Source: Tetrahymena elliotti 4EA (taxonomy: Eukaryota; Ciliophora; Oligohymenophorea; Hymenostomatida; Tetrahymenidae). Taken from it: a DNA stretch of 64,000 bases. The stretch lies in the NCBI GenBank assembly GCA_000231825.2, contig JH720321.1, positions 500,761 to 564,760 of the forward strand, given 5' to 3'. The translations under genes were made by a program, and so were the position numbers. Position 1 is the first letter of the stretch; each line of letters begins with the position of its first letter. Under the pieces are notes generated by a model that saw only the letters and a program-made list of their open reading frames with translations, was not told the DNA's origin and made no database searches. Below, in pieces: positions 1 through 14,300 of this stretch.

Positions 1-1244
1 TTTTATTAGTTCTTAGTATTCATAAAAAATCATATTTTTGTAGTTTTTATTGTAGTAAATTCTGAAGTTTAAAAGAGTATAAAAACCATATATATCTAGG
101 CAATTAATACTTGATTGATTTGAATTATAAAATTCTTTGATTTCTAATTAATATATTACTTACTTATTTATTTAGAAAGAATTTATTTCGATCAAATAAA
201 ACTTTAGAGATATTTTAAATCTAAATAAATTTTATTGAAACTAAATTAAAAAGGAATTTGTTGACTCTCATCAGAAGAGAAATTTAAAAAATAATCCAAA
301 GAAACTTATTTAGACAAATAATAAAATTTAAATTAATAACGATAGATGGTGGGGAATACAGACTTGAATACAAAAAGATATTTACTATTTTTTTGGAAAA
401 ATAGTTTATGAAAATTGTAGATTTTTGACAAGGAATAAGATTTTTAAACATAATTAATTCAAGTATTTCCAGAATATAAAATGGTAATTTGGGGAAAATT
501 AATTTTAAGTGATATTTTTTCTAAGAAAAATGGTAAAATAAAAAGTTTTTCAATCACATTTTCTTTTGTTTTATTTGGAATTTGATTCAGATTGCTGTTA
601 TTATTTCAAGTTGTTTCTTATATTTTCAAAACAATAAATTATGTAAGTTAATTAAGAATTTTTATAATAGAAAGCGATTTTTATTTTTTCTAATTACAAT
701 CAATTATTCTTTCAATATAATTCAATTTATTTAATTGTTACTATTTTTCTTATTTTTCTAAAGAGATCCTAATCTATTAAAAGAAGTATAGTGAATAGTT
801 TTTACTTATATTTATTTAAATATAAAACTTGTAACCTTATTGGTAATTTCAAATTTAGTAGACACTTTTGAGCTCTTTTTTTTGATTAATTCTTAAGATA
901 AGGAGTTTTCTTCTTTTTTTAAATTTGCTAGTGTTATTGATGTAAATATTATCTATATCTATATAAGCTAAAATATAAAAAGTTTTACTGAATATAAGTA
1001 AAATCATTTTCAGAAAGTTTAAAAAAGATTAAATAAAAATAGTAATCTTCTTTTTAGTAATTTAAATGGATTATTAAAATATGGAGATACTTTAAAAATT
1101 CATAAAAAATAAAAAAATTCTGATTTGTAAATTTATGTTGACCACTCTACAAATGCATCAATTTAAGCTTAAAGATTGAATCATTTTTTTAAGGAGAATG
1201 AGAAAAATTTTTAATAAAACAAATTTAATTTAAAAAAGATATTC
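1..1244. other. AT-rich non-coding stretch
   Basis: No open frame in the ciliate code looks like protein and nothing resembles an RNA gene. The last 100-150 bases before 1245 have a weak open reading that could be a remnant of the missing N-terminal cytoplasmic part of the adjacent ABC pseudogene, but I cannot align it to anything. Confidence 0.6.
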
Positions 1245-4200
1245 ATGCTAATAACAGGAAAGACTTTCTTCAAAGGACTTATTGTATCTATTTTTATGGA
1301 GCTTATGATTCCTTTAGGAATCTAATTGCTAGATGAGATAACAAATTACTTAAAAGATGAGAAATATGGAAATAAGTACATTTTTCTCTTTTATCCATTT
1401 GGTATAGTTATCTCATTTACTTTGAGAAATATTTTATATGGATAAAACGAATGAGCTTAATGTGTTTGGTAAGCATAAATTAAATCTATGTTATAATATT
1501 TAGTATTTAGAAAGTCTATGAGAATTAAAAATTATGCTAAGAAACATAAAGTAAGTGATAAATAACAATCGTAAAGTGATTAAGTTGCTAATAGTGATAG
1601 TGAAATAGAAGACTAAGGTGATGTTGAAGATTATAATGATAATAATGAAAAAAATACAATTCTTAATGAAGACATAGAATAATTAGGGTAACTTTATTGG
1701 GGATATATCTAAACAGTCATTTAATCGTAGGCTCTACTCTGATTTAAATATATAATAAAATTGGATATTCATTTATTAAAGGAATTATTATTTTAGTATC
1801 TGCCTTTGTAGTTAATTTTTTTTAGGATAAATTTTTGAGGTAAATTTAATTTATTAATTTCAAATAAAATAGTTTCTTATTTTAAATATTTTAGTTTTAC
1901 CACATTGCTTTGATTAAATGAGGGAATCAACAGATTCTAGAATATAATTAACAAAAGATGTAATAGAAGGAATAAAAAGCATCAAATTTCTATGATGGGA
2001 AAGCATTTTTTCATAAAAAATAAAAAAAATTAGAAGCAAGGAATATTAGTATTTGCTTGGTTTGAGAATGATAGAGGCATTCTAAATGCTATTTTTTAAA
2101 GCTTGAGCTAAATACTACTTTATTTTTTTATCACTTCATCTACTGATGATGGAAAAAACTTTTAAAGCTCTAATGCTTTCACTGTATTAGTCTTATTTGG
2201 TTATTTGTCTTATCCTCTAGGAATTCTAGCAGAGTCAGTGAGAGAATTAAATAAATTCAAAGTTTCTTTCTAAAGAATTTCAAGATTTCTTAATTCAAGT
2301 GAGTCACAGCAAAGTTACTTAATTAATGATAAAGTACTAGAAGTGTTGTCACAGAAAAACCAAATTAAACAAAATTAAAACAAAAAATAAGAAAAATGAT
2401 GATAATACATCTCTTTAAATCAAAAGATTAAAATTTAGATTTTACTAAAAAAAAGATGACTCCTTAAATACTAAATAAATGAAAGATAATAAATATCCTA
2501 TTAATGAATTAGATTAATCTGTTAGTGATGAATCAAGTAGTAACTGCTCATTAGAATCTTAAAATATAAATTAAGAAAATTTTGAACTTAGAATTTAATT
2601 AAAAAAGGCTCATTACATTTTATAATTGGATAAATAGGTAAATTTTATGTTTTCTTTCTTAATAATTTATAAATTTCATTAAATATCTAATAAAAATATT
2701 TTAATAAGCTGAATAAATTAAAAACAAATTATTTATTATTTAAAAAGATCCTTATTAATTTTTGTAAAATTTTTTTAAAATATTTATTAATTTAGGTTGT
2801 GAGAAATCATCATTTTTATGTGCTGTTCTCAATGAATTATAAAAATAAAATATGAAATCAAGCAGAAATAAAAAATAAGATTTAATGAAGAGAAAAATAG
2901 TTATATAAAGATAAATGGAAGTATAGATTATGTAAGTTAGATTCATTGGCTTCAAAATAATACAATTAAAGAAAATATATTATTTGGAAAGGAATATGAT
3001 GAAAAATTATATGAGATTTAAGTCAGATTGTGCTTGTAAAAGGAAGATTTTAATTAATTTTCTCAAAGAGATTTAAAATTAATTTATCAAAATGGTGGCA
3101 ATCTAAGTTGAGGATAAAGATGAATATCATTATGCAGAGCAATATACTAAGATAAGGATATTTATTTTTTGGATAATATATTTAGTTCTTTAGATATGCA
3201 AGTTTTAAACTATATATTTAGGAGCTGTATTCAAGATTATTTAATTAAGCATAAGAAGAAAACAGTTGTTTTGGTAATAATTTCTATAGGCTAATTTGTT
3301 CTAAAATTCTGATTCAGAACGGAACTTTGATTTTAAATCATAAAATCAGAAATAACTTCAAAAAAAAATGCTCAGAAATAAACAAATAAAAAATTATTTC
3401 AAATAAATTGATCCACCAAAAAATTGCAGAAAAAGAAGTGGACTGAAAATTGGAGCAATTTGATTAAAAGGTAAGTAAATCAATAAAAAATTACTTTTTT
3501 TAACTTTTCTTATTTTAAAATAAAATAAACATTAATTACACTCACTTTAAGAAGCACATATTTATTTTTATTTTGCAAATAATGAGATTAAAAATGCAGA
3601 ACATATTTAAATTTAATTTGGGTGGTTAAGTTTATGTTTTGTAGAAAAATTGACTCAAATCAAATTTTTTAAAATTAATTAAATTAAAAATTAATAACAA
3701 ATAGGATTCAATAAATTGTGAAGATGATCTATAAACAAATTTTGAAGAATAGGAGGAAGAATAAAGAAAAAAAGGAATTATCAAACCTCAAACTTTAAGA
3801 GTTTATTTTATGAGTAATTTATATTTTTTAACTAAATTCTTTTCAACTTTTGAAAAAACTTTAATGTTTTTTGACTATTCTATAATTTGCAATTACCTTA
3901 TCTTGTTGCTTATTTATTTACACATCTTTAGCAAGTAGTAAAAAGCTTTATAAATAGCTAAATGATTCAGTTATATTCAGTAAAATGATATTCTTTGACA
4001 AGAATAATCTAGAAAAAATAATTAGTAGGTTCTCAGATGATATCAGTAAAGTAGATGAAGAAATTCCTTACTTATTTTAGTAAACGTGTGAGTAACTTTT
4101 TAATGTTATAGGGTAAATAATTTACAGGTTAAAACTTCTTTTTTTAAATTTTAATTTAATTATAAGCTATCCTCTAGGAATTATGATTCAATTTCCATTG

Positions 4201-4663
4201 ACATGGGTTTTCTTCCTTTTAGGATGTTTCTATATCAAAAAAATATCAAGTTCATATAGGTAAATTAGTAGAGAGGTTAGGAGATTAGACTCTGTTAACT
4301 AAGCTGAACTTATAAATTACATAGCAGAATCATGCTAAGGAGCTGTAATAATAAGAGCTTTTGATAAGGAGGGATGTATTATGAAGTAATTTATGAAACT
4401 ACTAATTGTAGCGTAAACATATTTACCCTATAATTAGTATTAGAATAATGGATTTATATTAGATGAGATCTATTCTCTATATAATTAGTAGTGGCAATAT
4501 TATCTTCATTATTAATAATATTGTTTGATTATAAAATTTATGGTAATTTCATAATATTTTCTAATTGGCTAAAAATGATTTATTTATACATTCTTAAAGC
4601 TGAATCAAAAACAAATGATTTCACTAAAAATAAACATTTTACAAAAAGCCAATCATTTTTGTT
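1245..4663 (+). pseudogene. Decayed ABCC (MRP-type) transporter, truncated before NBD2
   Basis: Pieces of an ABCC full transporter appear in order but in shifting frames. A TMD1 start (KTFFKGLIVSIFMELMIPLG) lies near 1260 and TMD1 residues such as YLSYPLGILAESVREL near 2210. A damaged Walker A reads GCEKSS at 2795-2812, where GCGKSS is expected. Then come a Q-loop region (HWLQNNTIKENILFGKEY), a signature and a Walker B/D-loop (IYFLDNIFSSLD). A second TMD follows (FFDKNNLEKIISRFSDDIS; SREVRRLDSVNQAELINYI). TGA, the only stop in this code, interrupts the frame at 1452, 1919, 3109 and 3121; the last two sit inside the ABC signature (S-stop-GQR-stop-ISL). At least one frameshift falls near 1740. 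No NBD2 is found before 4700. This is the only gene-like element on the plus strand. Its decay contrasts with two intact minus-strand ABCC genes at 26957-41110, so it is probably a dead paralogue. Assembly errors cannot explain so many lesions. Confidence 0.85.
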
Positions 4664-5118
4664 CTTTTCATAATTTGTAAAAAATAATTTTAACTCCTTT
4701 TTTTTGTTTCCCATAAATTATTTTAATTTTTCTGCATTTTTATTATTTATTAATAGTAAGCATCTACCATAAATAGTGATAAGAGGTTTTAAATTTTGAC
4801 CATATTACAACTACCCTCATAAATTCATAATGAGCTTAAAAAAGTTAATTTTATCTAACTCTCAGAAATATGACTAATTGAAAATTACAATATATATTTT
4901 TTTAAATTTTCCTATTCACTAAACAATAAAATTATTTATTATTTTTTAAAAAATAAGATAAATTTTTATTTACATATTTTATACTCTAAAATTTTTATTT
5001 GAATTAAAAATTTTTTGAGATTTTTATTTAAAAACTTAAGATCAATTTAACAGCATAAAGATTTAATATCAGACATCTTTACTTAATTTAATAAAGATAC
5101 AAAATGAATTATAATCTT
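4664..5118. other. Spacer between ABCC pseudogene and cysteine-rich gene
   Basis: Very AT-rich. It lies where NBD2 of the pseudogene should be, but no Walker A, signature or Walker B remnant is visible. The pseudogene and the next gene are convergent, so this stretch should hold the 3' end of the minus-strand gene. Confidence 0.5.
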
Positions 5119-8100
5119 TCATTACTTTAAATATCTATCAGCCTTATAATATTTTATCTTTTAAGTATTTTTTTTTCTCTTTTTTTTAATAACTACCCAT
5201 AGTGGAATCATTAGCGTTTCAAATATAAAATTAAATAAAAATATTAAATTAAATATCAACAGAATCATCTATGTAGCATATCCAAGTTTAAGATAATAAG
5301 TAGCATCATCTTCATTCAACACAATATCTGAATCATGTTATTAATTAAATTTATATATCATTATAAATAAAATCCAACAAGAAAACATCAATAATTCACC
5401 TATGCTTTTGATAATTGAGATAAATAAAGATTTGTATGGCAAAAGGTAAAGAGTGAGTATACAAAAGCAAATATTAAAAATCAACTCTAAAAAGCAAGTG
5501 AATTAAGGATATTTTTGTAAAACAAGAATTAATAATAACATGAATAACTTTTTTAGAAAATTTAAAAAGAAATAATTTTTCAAAATATATTTTTGGCTCT
5601 TTTAACTATTTTTAGAATCCCTTAGCCTTAAGTAAAATTCTTCTAATACCTTTTTATATGAATCAAATTAAGGAGAATTGTACTTACTATAAAACCAAAT
5701 ATTAGAATATATGTAAATAAGGCTAATAACTAAAGCTGCGTAGAAACTCCACCTAATAATATAAGAGCTTTAGTTTATATTTTCATATTAGATGAATAAA
5801 GATGTAATGATCATTAAAAGATTAATTTCATTTTCTGAGCTTATCCTCTTTATGAGAATTTACTTAGTAGTTTCACATTTCTTTTTCCTAAATTTCAGTT
5901 AAAGGATTATTATTAAAAATATGAGTAAAATAACTACTAAATATTTAACTAATATTAATGGACAATTTATTAAAATTGAATTAGTGAATCCAAATTTTGC
6001 TAAATGAGTTTTAGAAGTTCTTTAAACTTGATCATTAACATTTAATCCAAATAATGTATAATCTTAAGAAATTTAACTACTTTAAGTCTCTGGAACATAT
6101 CTATAAACAAATTTTCCAAACTAAGATAAAAATAAGTAAAGATTAGGTGGGAGCTGTACATTAATAAGCAAAAGCATAGAAGTTGGTTAAACAGAATTCA
6201 AAATATAAAATAGTAGTTAGAATTAATTCAGCACATTGACAACGTCTTCATTTTGAGGAAATATTTGTTCTATCGGAATTTAGTTTTCTTTAGAGTTGAG
6301 CAAATGAAGGCTAAGAGAAAACTGAAAAGGTGTTAAGGCATAAGATGGGTCAAGTACAATGTTATTTTCTTAATTTTTAAATGATTATGTACTTTTGAAA
6401 ATAAAAAAACCAATAGTCCTATAAACATTTTCAAATATATCTAAAAAGATAATTATTTATTTCCTATCACTTGATATTTCGTAATTTTAGAAATCATATT
6501 AAGTCGAATTAAGTTCACTAATTTGTAAATTAAATAGGTTGTGAATACCTTATTACAAAATATTTTATTACAAGTTATCGATAGGATAATCAAAATCAAT
6601 TACGAACTAATAATTATTTTTATATGGCTTAAATTAAAACTATAATTTGATAAATTTCTATGGTTTATCATAATCTTTTTGTACTTAATCACTGAGAATA
6701 ACGCATTCATTAAATCTGTTTAATGTAAAGTTACTCAAGCAGGAATAGCAATTATTATGATTTTACCCATAACAAGAAGTGCAAAGTTCAAAACATTTTA
6801 GACATTTTTGTTGATTATCATCAAAGTAAAATTCATTTTAACACTATGAGCAAAAAGGTTTTAAGTTAATTGGATCATCATATAATCCTTGAGGACAAAT
6901 ACATTATGGTGGGAAATACCTATCTCCTTTACAGTTTATACATTAATAGTTTTCATCACATGTTAAGCATTTATTAGGACAAACTTTAAATTAACAAGGA
7001 TTAGATATAAGATCAGTTGATTTGTTAGAGTATTTAGTACTATCACATCTGCATATAGGTGGGTATATTCTTCCAGATTTGCATGTTAGACAATTAGAAG
7101 ATTCTTTTTCACAAGTTGCACATTAATCATCACACTCTAAATAAAAAATTATTTAACAATTATAATTTTAATAATTAAATAGGAAAATAGGTTTACTTAA
7201 AAAATATTTTATTTAGAATTAAAAAAAAGGAATATTAAAATAGAAAAAATAAAATTATGTTTAAAAAGAGAAATTTTATTTTTGTGATCAAAACTTTTTT
7301 GAAAATTGAATGAAGAATTAAAATTCAAAAATTTTACTTTTGCAAACATTGTTTATGTTAAGAAAGAAATTAGGTAGAATACATCTACAATCTGGTGGAG
7401 TTTAGTCAGTTGTTTTACATGTTAAGCAATTATCAGCTGTTTATGAGCAAGTTTTACACTTTGATGAACAATCTTATTTTTATTATTATAAAAGCTTTTA
7501 AAAATTAAAACTAAAAAAAATCTTTACATTAGCACTTTGAAGAAAATTGGTCTAAAAACATCCCTTCCTAACACTAGCAATTTGCTTTCGGAATCATATT
7601 ATTATCTGAGCATTATTTACATTAATTGGTCTCAATTTCTAAAATTTAGCAATTAGGAATTTTTATACCAGAATCTTAACAACTAAATGTGTTTTTATTA
7701 TAAAATAGCAAATTTTAATTTTATTGTCTATTAGTATTGCAATCTTAGTCAGGAACAGCTTATCCATTTATTATTACATAGTCTTTTTTAGGATAAACAC
7801 ATTTCATTTATTCCTTATTAGTATAAATAAAACATGGATCAGTATTATCATAACTTACATAATAAAATCCACCAGTAAACATTTAAAACATAGAAAAGTA
7901 AATAAAATTCCCTTTAAGTATAGCACTAAATTATTTTTCATTAATATCCATAAAAAAAGGGAGAGTAAATTCATGTTCTTCATTGACATAATTGAGGATT
8001 ACATTAAATTTAGCAGTTACAAGCTATGCTGAATACTACTAAAAATTCACATTGATAACTAATTTATTCATTTTTTAAATAAAATTATTTTTAATTTCTA

Positions 8101-10981
8101 ATTGATTTAATATTAATTTTACACAAGTTGTTTATCTAGTTCAAAGAAAAATAAATTCTTTCAAATTATTTACAATATTAATCATAAGAGCATATTTAGA
8201 AAGCTATTTGATTTAAAGTAATTGAATCTATAATCATTCTAAATCTGATCAGATAATTGCTTTTAAATTGTAAAACTAAAAAACTGAAAACAGTAGTAAA
8301 TTCCTAACTTTGATTTAAATCTATTTTCATTTATAACAATATTGAAATTTGGTTCTACAAATTTACTGAAATAACATCAATAATTCCTTAATTTTACAAA
8401 GTTAATTTCATCCCATTCATTTTACTAAAATTAATATCTTGAGTTTTCAATTATATTGAGAAAGAAGGATCAATTTAGTTTTTTATTAATATTTACTTAG
8501 TTTACAGCTCTGCTTCATACAAACAGAAATTGAATTCAAATATTTATTCTAAGTCAGATTCAAAGAATATAGGTAAAAGTTTGTAAAATACCCTCTAACT
8601 TTCATCTCCTATTTAAAAATAAAAGTATTGTTTAACAATTTCAGAATAAATTGTTACCTTAGATGATAAAGTTGTTTTGACCCACTTGACCACAGAAAGG
8701 ATAACTATTTTAAAATAATGGAGACTATATCCCAACAATCAAAGAAGGGTCAAATAAATTTGTTTTTATAAAATTTTTGTTATCAGAGAAATAGTAAGAT
8801 ATCTAGTTGTATTCAAACTTTATTATCATAATAAATCCTTAATAATCATAGAATAACCCCAGATTTGCTTGTATATTATTTTCTAAGTATGCAGAAATTA
8901 AAATTTGATTAGAATCGTTGACTAATTTAAGTTCTAGCTCTTACTGGCTATTAAACTAAGCAATCAAAGAAAATATATGCTTATTTTGATCAACTAAATA
9001 GAAAATGGTGTAAATGTTTTAAAGAGATAACTACGAGTCAGGTATTTGCAAAATAAAGCTCAGAGAAATAAAAAATGATGATGAATCCCATCCTAATCTA
9101 AATGCTTTATCTTTGAATCTAAACTAATTAATAGAATAATTATTAGAATTATCACAGACGATTTTAGAAATATCAATCACATATTTTTGATTTTATTTAG
9201 TTTGTATTTTGAAAAACACTGAAACACATTCTATTCCATTGTTGTAACTATTTGCTTCACAAATACCTTAATTCATAAATAAATAAATAAAAATTATTTT
9301 TTATAAACTTAAAATATCTTTTTTACCATTATAAACCTAAGGATTCATATATTCTATACAAGTATCTTAAGAATTGCAGACTCTACATTAATATTAGCAT
9401 ACATATAGCTTATTGTTTATCAGAGTGTAACCTTATATATTAGTACAATCAACTTGGAAGTATCTATCCTATGGAAATGAGCATATTTTTAAATTACTGT
9501 TATCAAAAGAGCAAGCTACTTGATTTGGAGTTTAAGTAAATTATGAATCACATGTTTATTTACATGTATATTGTTAGGCATATTCAATAATTTAATTTGG
9601 ATTAGCACAAGCAAAGCAATCTTCATTATTTACTTGGATTTTACAGTCATCGCATTCCTAAAAAAAGCCTCCAGAGAATAATTTAAATGAGTTTACTACA
9701 CTTAAATCATTATCATTATTTGAATAAATAGCTAATCGCTAAATACCCCAAAACACATTTTGGAATTCAGAATTTTTAATTAGAATACCATTAAGATATA
9801 TCAATCTGACAATTTTTTAAAATCGAGCTTAAAATATACAAGTAATTTAGTATTATTAATTTAAATTTATTGGGTAGTCTAAACTTAATATTGCACTTCC
9901 ATTTTAATTTATTTTATCTTTTAATTTGTATTCTTCAAAGTATAAAGCATAAATTTGTAAGATTTCACTTTCTAAAACATCATTTTATAAGAAAGCAAAG
10001 ATGGAACAAATCTAACCATTGCAGACAGAAGCTTAAAAGTCAAAATTTAATATAATTCCTTCTAAATCTTAAAAATTGATACTTTGCCTTGAATAAAATA
10101 GTCTCATTTTATTGCGAAATGAGTTGTAAGGATATTCAATAGCTTAAAAAATTTATTTAGTAAAAACATATCTGTTTTCTGGAACTAAGTTAAATAATCC
10201 TAATTCAGAAGAGCTCATAGAAAAATTTATATAATATTGTTAATTTGAGAGCAAAAACATTTCAGATGTATATGTTGGTTCTATTGGTCCTTTTTGATAA
10301 GTATTAGATATCCCTATGAATACTAAAATCTGTATTTTTATGATTTAATTAAAATTTAGTGGATAAAACAAGATTAAATAAATTGAGTACCTATTTTGCA
10401 GTTGAGCATGACCTAGTATAAGGATAATATGATTAAGCTCCATATAAATATTCAAATTGGTTATTATTAAAAGTTAAAAAAGTAGATGGTTAATAATAAT
10501 CTTCTGTAATTGAATTAGAAGATGTTAGTATTGTATAATAAATAAAGCTTTTCTATGTACTTTAATCATTTATGTTCATACCTACTCTAATAAAAAACCA
10601 ATTATCTTGTAATAATGTTTGAAATGAAGATGATAAAGTTTTAGGGGCTTAGTCAACTCCAAATATATTAGATTAAATTAATTATAAAACGGGATTATAA
10701 ACTATCCTTATTACTGTTTGCAATTTGCCATTTCTTGCTTCGATTAGTAAGTAATCCTAATTTTGCTTTCCAATTAATCTATACCATCCAACTACAGTTA
10801 ACTAAGAAATATTAGTGGTTTAATCTTATAAAATTAATTCTCCTTCATCAAATTAACTTGGTTACATCTTCTCGCAACTAAAATATGTTTGCGAAATAAC
10901 TATTTTCTTCAAAGGAAGACACGAGCATTAAATTAATCCTATGAGTAGCAGCACAAATATAAATTCTTCAATAAATTTCAT
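5119..10981 (-). CDS. Large cysteine-rich (GFR-like) transmembrane protein
   Basis: Intron-bearing gene, start ATG at 10981, TGA at 5119-5121. The N-terminus MKFIEEFIFVLLLIGLIQC is a good signal peptide. About 500 residues follow with a beta-rich look (WYRLIGKQNQDYLLIE; DNWFFIRVGMNIND), suggestive of the ConA/LamG-like lectin folds common in ciliate surface proteins. Cysteine-rich growth-factor-receptor-type repeats begin near 9650 (CDDCKIQVNNEDCFAC) and resume near 7600-6700 (CSSKCKTCSQTADNCLTC; NKCLTCDENYQCINC; LCTSCYGQNHNNC). The C-terminal third has several hydrophobic helices, beginning ILVKYLVVILLIFLIIIL near 5950, and ends in a basic tail. The first intron is 10330-10390, GTACTC...TACAG. 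An intron near 8040-8110 is needed to restore frame. I infer a secreted or cell-surface membrane protein; ligand and function are unknown. It is a distant relative of the next two genes. Confidence 0.75.
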
Positions 10982-11329
10982 TTATTAATTTATTTGTTTA
11001 TTATTTCTTTTATTAATATAAAAATATTAATATTTAAACAGATTTTTTACTAAAATTGATGCAGCACAAATCTACTTTACATTTAATTATTAAATATCTC
11101 TGATTAACTAAATATAAAATAAAATTACATCAATAGTTTAATATAAAATATTATTTTTTTGTCTTATTTTTAAAAATGCATTTTTATTTTATTATCTTTA
11201 TAATTTCTGTGAAAATAAATAAGTATGTTTTTAACTTGTTTAGTAAAATACTTCAAGAAGAGGTAGTTGAAATTATATAAAATAAAATACTTAAAAAATA
11301 AGTATGCATAACATACTATTCATTTAAAT
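10982..11329. other. Short spacer between two cysteine-rich genes
   Basis: About 350 bases of AT-rich DNA holding the 3' flank of the 11330-15628 gene and the 5' flank of the 5119-10981 gene. I see no clear promoter motif. Confidence 0.5.
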
Positions 11330-14300
11330 TTAATTTTTTTAAATTGCAAACCTGAGTCTATCATTTTACTACTATCTTAAAAAAAATCAGTTAAAACTTA
11401 ATCAGTTAGCTGCTCCTACATTTAAAATGTAGTTTGAGAATTCTATATTATCTTAATTTTTCTTTTTTAGAAATAAGTAATTATCAGTTCAGAAGACAGA
11501 GCTAAGATTCCCATAATTGTTGTAAATTTTTAAGCCAAGCAAGAAATTGCTAAATCTATTTTTTAAGATTTTTATTAATTTAAAAATTGTTAAAAAATAA
11601 AATAACTTTACAAAATGTAAGCTCATCTTTGTTTGTCATCTAGTACAAGGCTATTAACAAGAAAATGATTACAGTTATAAACTAATTTAGAATAACAAAA
11701 AAGCTTAGAAGTTTCTTTTTAAAAGGAGATATCACTAGAATGTAAAAAAGATAAGCAGCCTCTAAAGATAAAACTATCCAAGAAGACATATTTTTGTTGG
11801 AGATAAATACTAAAGAAGCTACTTATATTATTTTTGAAATCTCAAAAAAAATCCAATAAAGCTAAGCTATTTTAGATCCATCTTTTATTTCTAAAACTAG
11901 TGATAAATAGTTTTATTTTTCCCACTTATATTGGTAGCATAAGATGTATAAAATACATTTAATTTAGATGAATAAGTAAATGGTTAAAGTTACTGCAACT
12001 AAAGTTAAGTTAATAATATATTTTTTGTCATCTAAATTTTAAGAAAAGTTTTTATTTTTAATTTCTAAAAGCGAAAAAACAATGAAAAGATTAGAACACA
12101 GCATACATGCTCTAATTGGTAAATTCCATTTGCTATTGTTATAAATTGAGTTTACTTTATCATTAAATTTTCCTAAAATAAATAGAAGAGGCAAAATGAG
12201 GGCTGAAAATAGGATGATAAAAGACTAATAAGAGCAATTTTCAATAAATAACTAACCTGTTTATTATGTTGTCAATAAAATTCTTTGCTTTTAAGAAGAT
12301 TAAGTTGTGATTTCAAAGGGACTTTTAATCAAATTCAAAATATTAAAACCATTCATATTTTAAAGCTGATTCTTTGTAACTCCATTTCCTATTGAAGGTG
12401 ATAAATAATAGTTATTTCCTATCATTTACTAGCTTTATAAAAAGCTCCAAAAGTAAACACTTGTACTTCCTTACAAAAAGCTTAAAAAAGAGCCTAATGC
12501 TAAGATTGAAATACTTGTCCCTTAATCTATGCTTTTTATTAAATTTATTTAATCTAATTTTGACTAACATTCATCAAGGTCTTATGCATTAACTAGTAAT
12601 AAATAAAAATTAAATTTTTAAAAATTCATAAAAAAATTACTTTGTAAATTTTTGCATTGGTGAATTAAACTATCATAATTTTCTAATTCTTTTTCTGAAA
12701 CACATAAATTATTTTATAGATTTAACTTCAATCCTCCTAAGCAGCTAATACAATCTGTTTGGAGAGGTCCTTTGCATTATTTACATGTTTTATGACATTT
12801 AAGACACTTAGAATAGTCAAATATCAAGTTTTATATGCTTTCATTTTCATTTCCTTAATAAAATTAACCTATTTTTTTAATAAATAATATTACAAAATTT
12901 GAATAAAAACATATGTATGTATATACATACCTTCATCACAAATTTAGCATAACCCTTTTATTAGATTAAGTTATGGCAAGCAAGAGATACAGTCAGAAAT
13001 TGTAGGACCTGAACAGGTTTTACATGTTTTATTACATGGTTAGCATTCAAATGTATTTTAATCTCTATATTCATTAGTTTAGCATTTTTTATGGCATATT
13101 TCATTGATAACTACAAATCCTTCTTTGCACATATTACATTTATTTGAATTGCATTCAGAACAATTTTGGTCTTTGCATCTTATGCAAATATCGTCTTATT
13201 GATAATAGCTTAATGGACATTTATCAATACAATCAATTGAGGTACTGTTATTAACAGGATTATTTATATTGCAAGTAATACAATTATCAGCATTTTTATT
13301 GCACTATTTGCACTTTGAATTGCATTTATGACAATTTTTAATAAGATCAACTATTGCTGAGTTATCATTTTAAGCAGAATAAAAATATCCTAAAAATAAA
13401 AAATAAATTTTTAATTAAATGTTAAAATAATTATTTCTATTTCAAGCTATAAAAAGATATACCTTATTGACAAAGTTAGCATATTCCATTCGTTTTTTCA
13501 TCATTATTAATACATTTTAAACAGTCAGTATTTTCTGGCCCTGAACATGACTAGCAAGATAGATCACATTATTTACATTCTAAAGTATTTTAATCTCTGT
13601 ATTCATTTTCTTTACATTTGTAAAGACATTATTTTATGTATTCATATTGATTGCCACATAAAGAACATTATTATTAATCTAAAATTAACAAATTTTCTGA
13701 GCAGCTCTTGCATTCTCCATCACTCAATTAATAATAATCATTTACACAAGAAGTACATAGTTTACTAGACTAAGAGCATTCAATACATCCTTGAACACAA
13801 GGTTAACAATTTTATCCATTTATTTCTTTAGTGTCATCACCTTAATAAAAGAATCCTATTATTAAATTAAGATTATATTTTATAAATTCTCCAAAAACAA
13901 AAAAACATGAAATAAAAACAGTTTTTTTTATTTTAATTAATTAAATATAAAAATATTTAAATTAGAAAGATAAAATATACTTTCTTTACAAAGACAATCT
14001 ATGGTACATTTAGAATTTTAGCAAACCTTTTAGCATTTATAGCATTAAAAAAAATGATTACTTTAATAATATTCTTATGGACAACTATCGACACATAGTT
14101 TTGTATCATTATTTAAATAGCCTTAGCATTTAATACATTAATAACTTTCATCATACTAAATACAAAAATCAGCTATCTAATTATAGATAGAAATGCTACT
14201 AATCTAAGAATCTTTACATCTCCCGTAACTATCTAATACATAATTTGAATCACATAATTAGCATTTTTATGGTTCTCCATTCATTAAACAACCTTTAATA

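Noticed and set aside
7724..8032. Plus-strand 102-codon frame.
   Set aside because: Antisense shadow of a minus-strand exon of the large cysteine-rich gene, whose reading gives GFR-type cysteine motifs on both sides.
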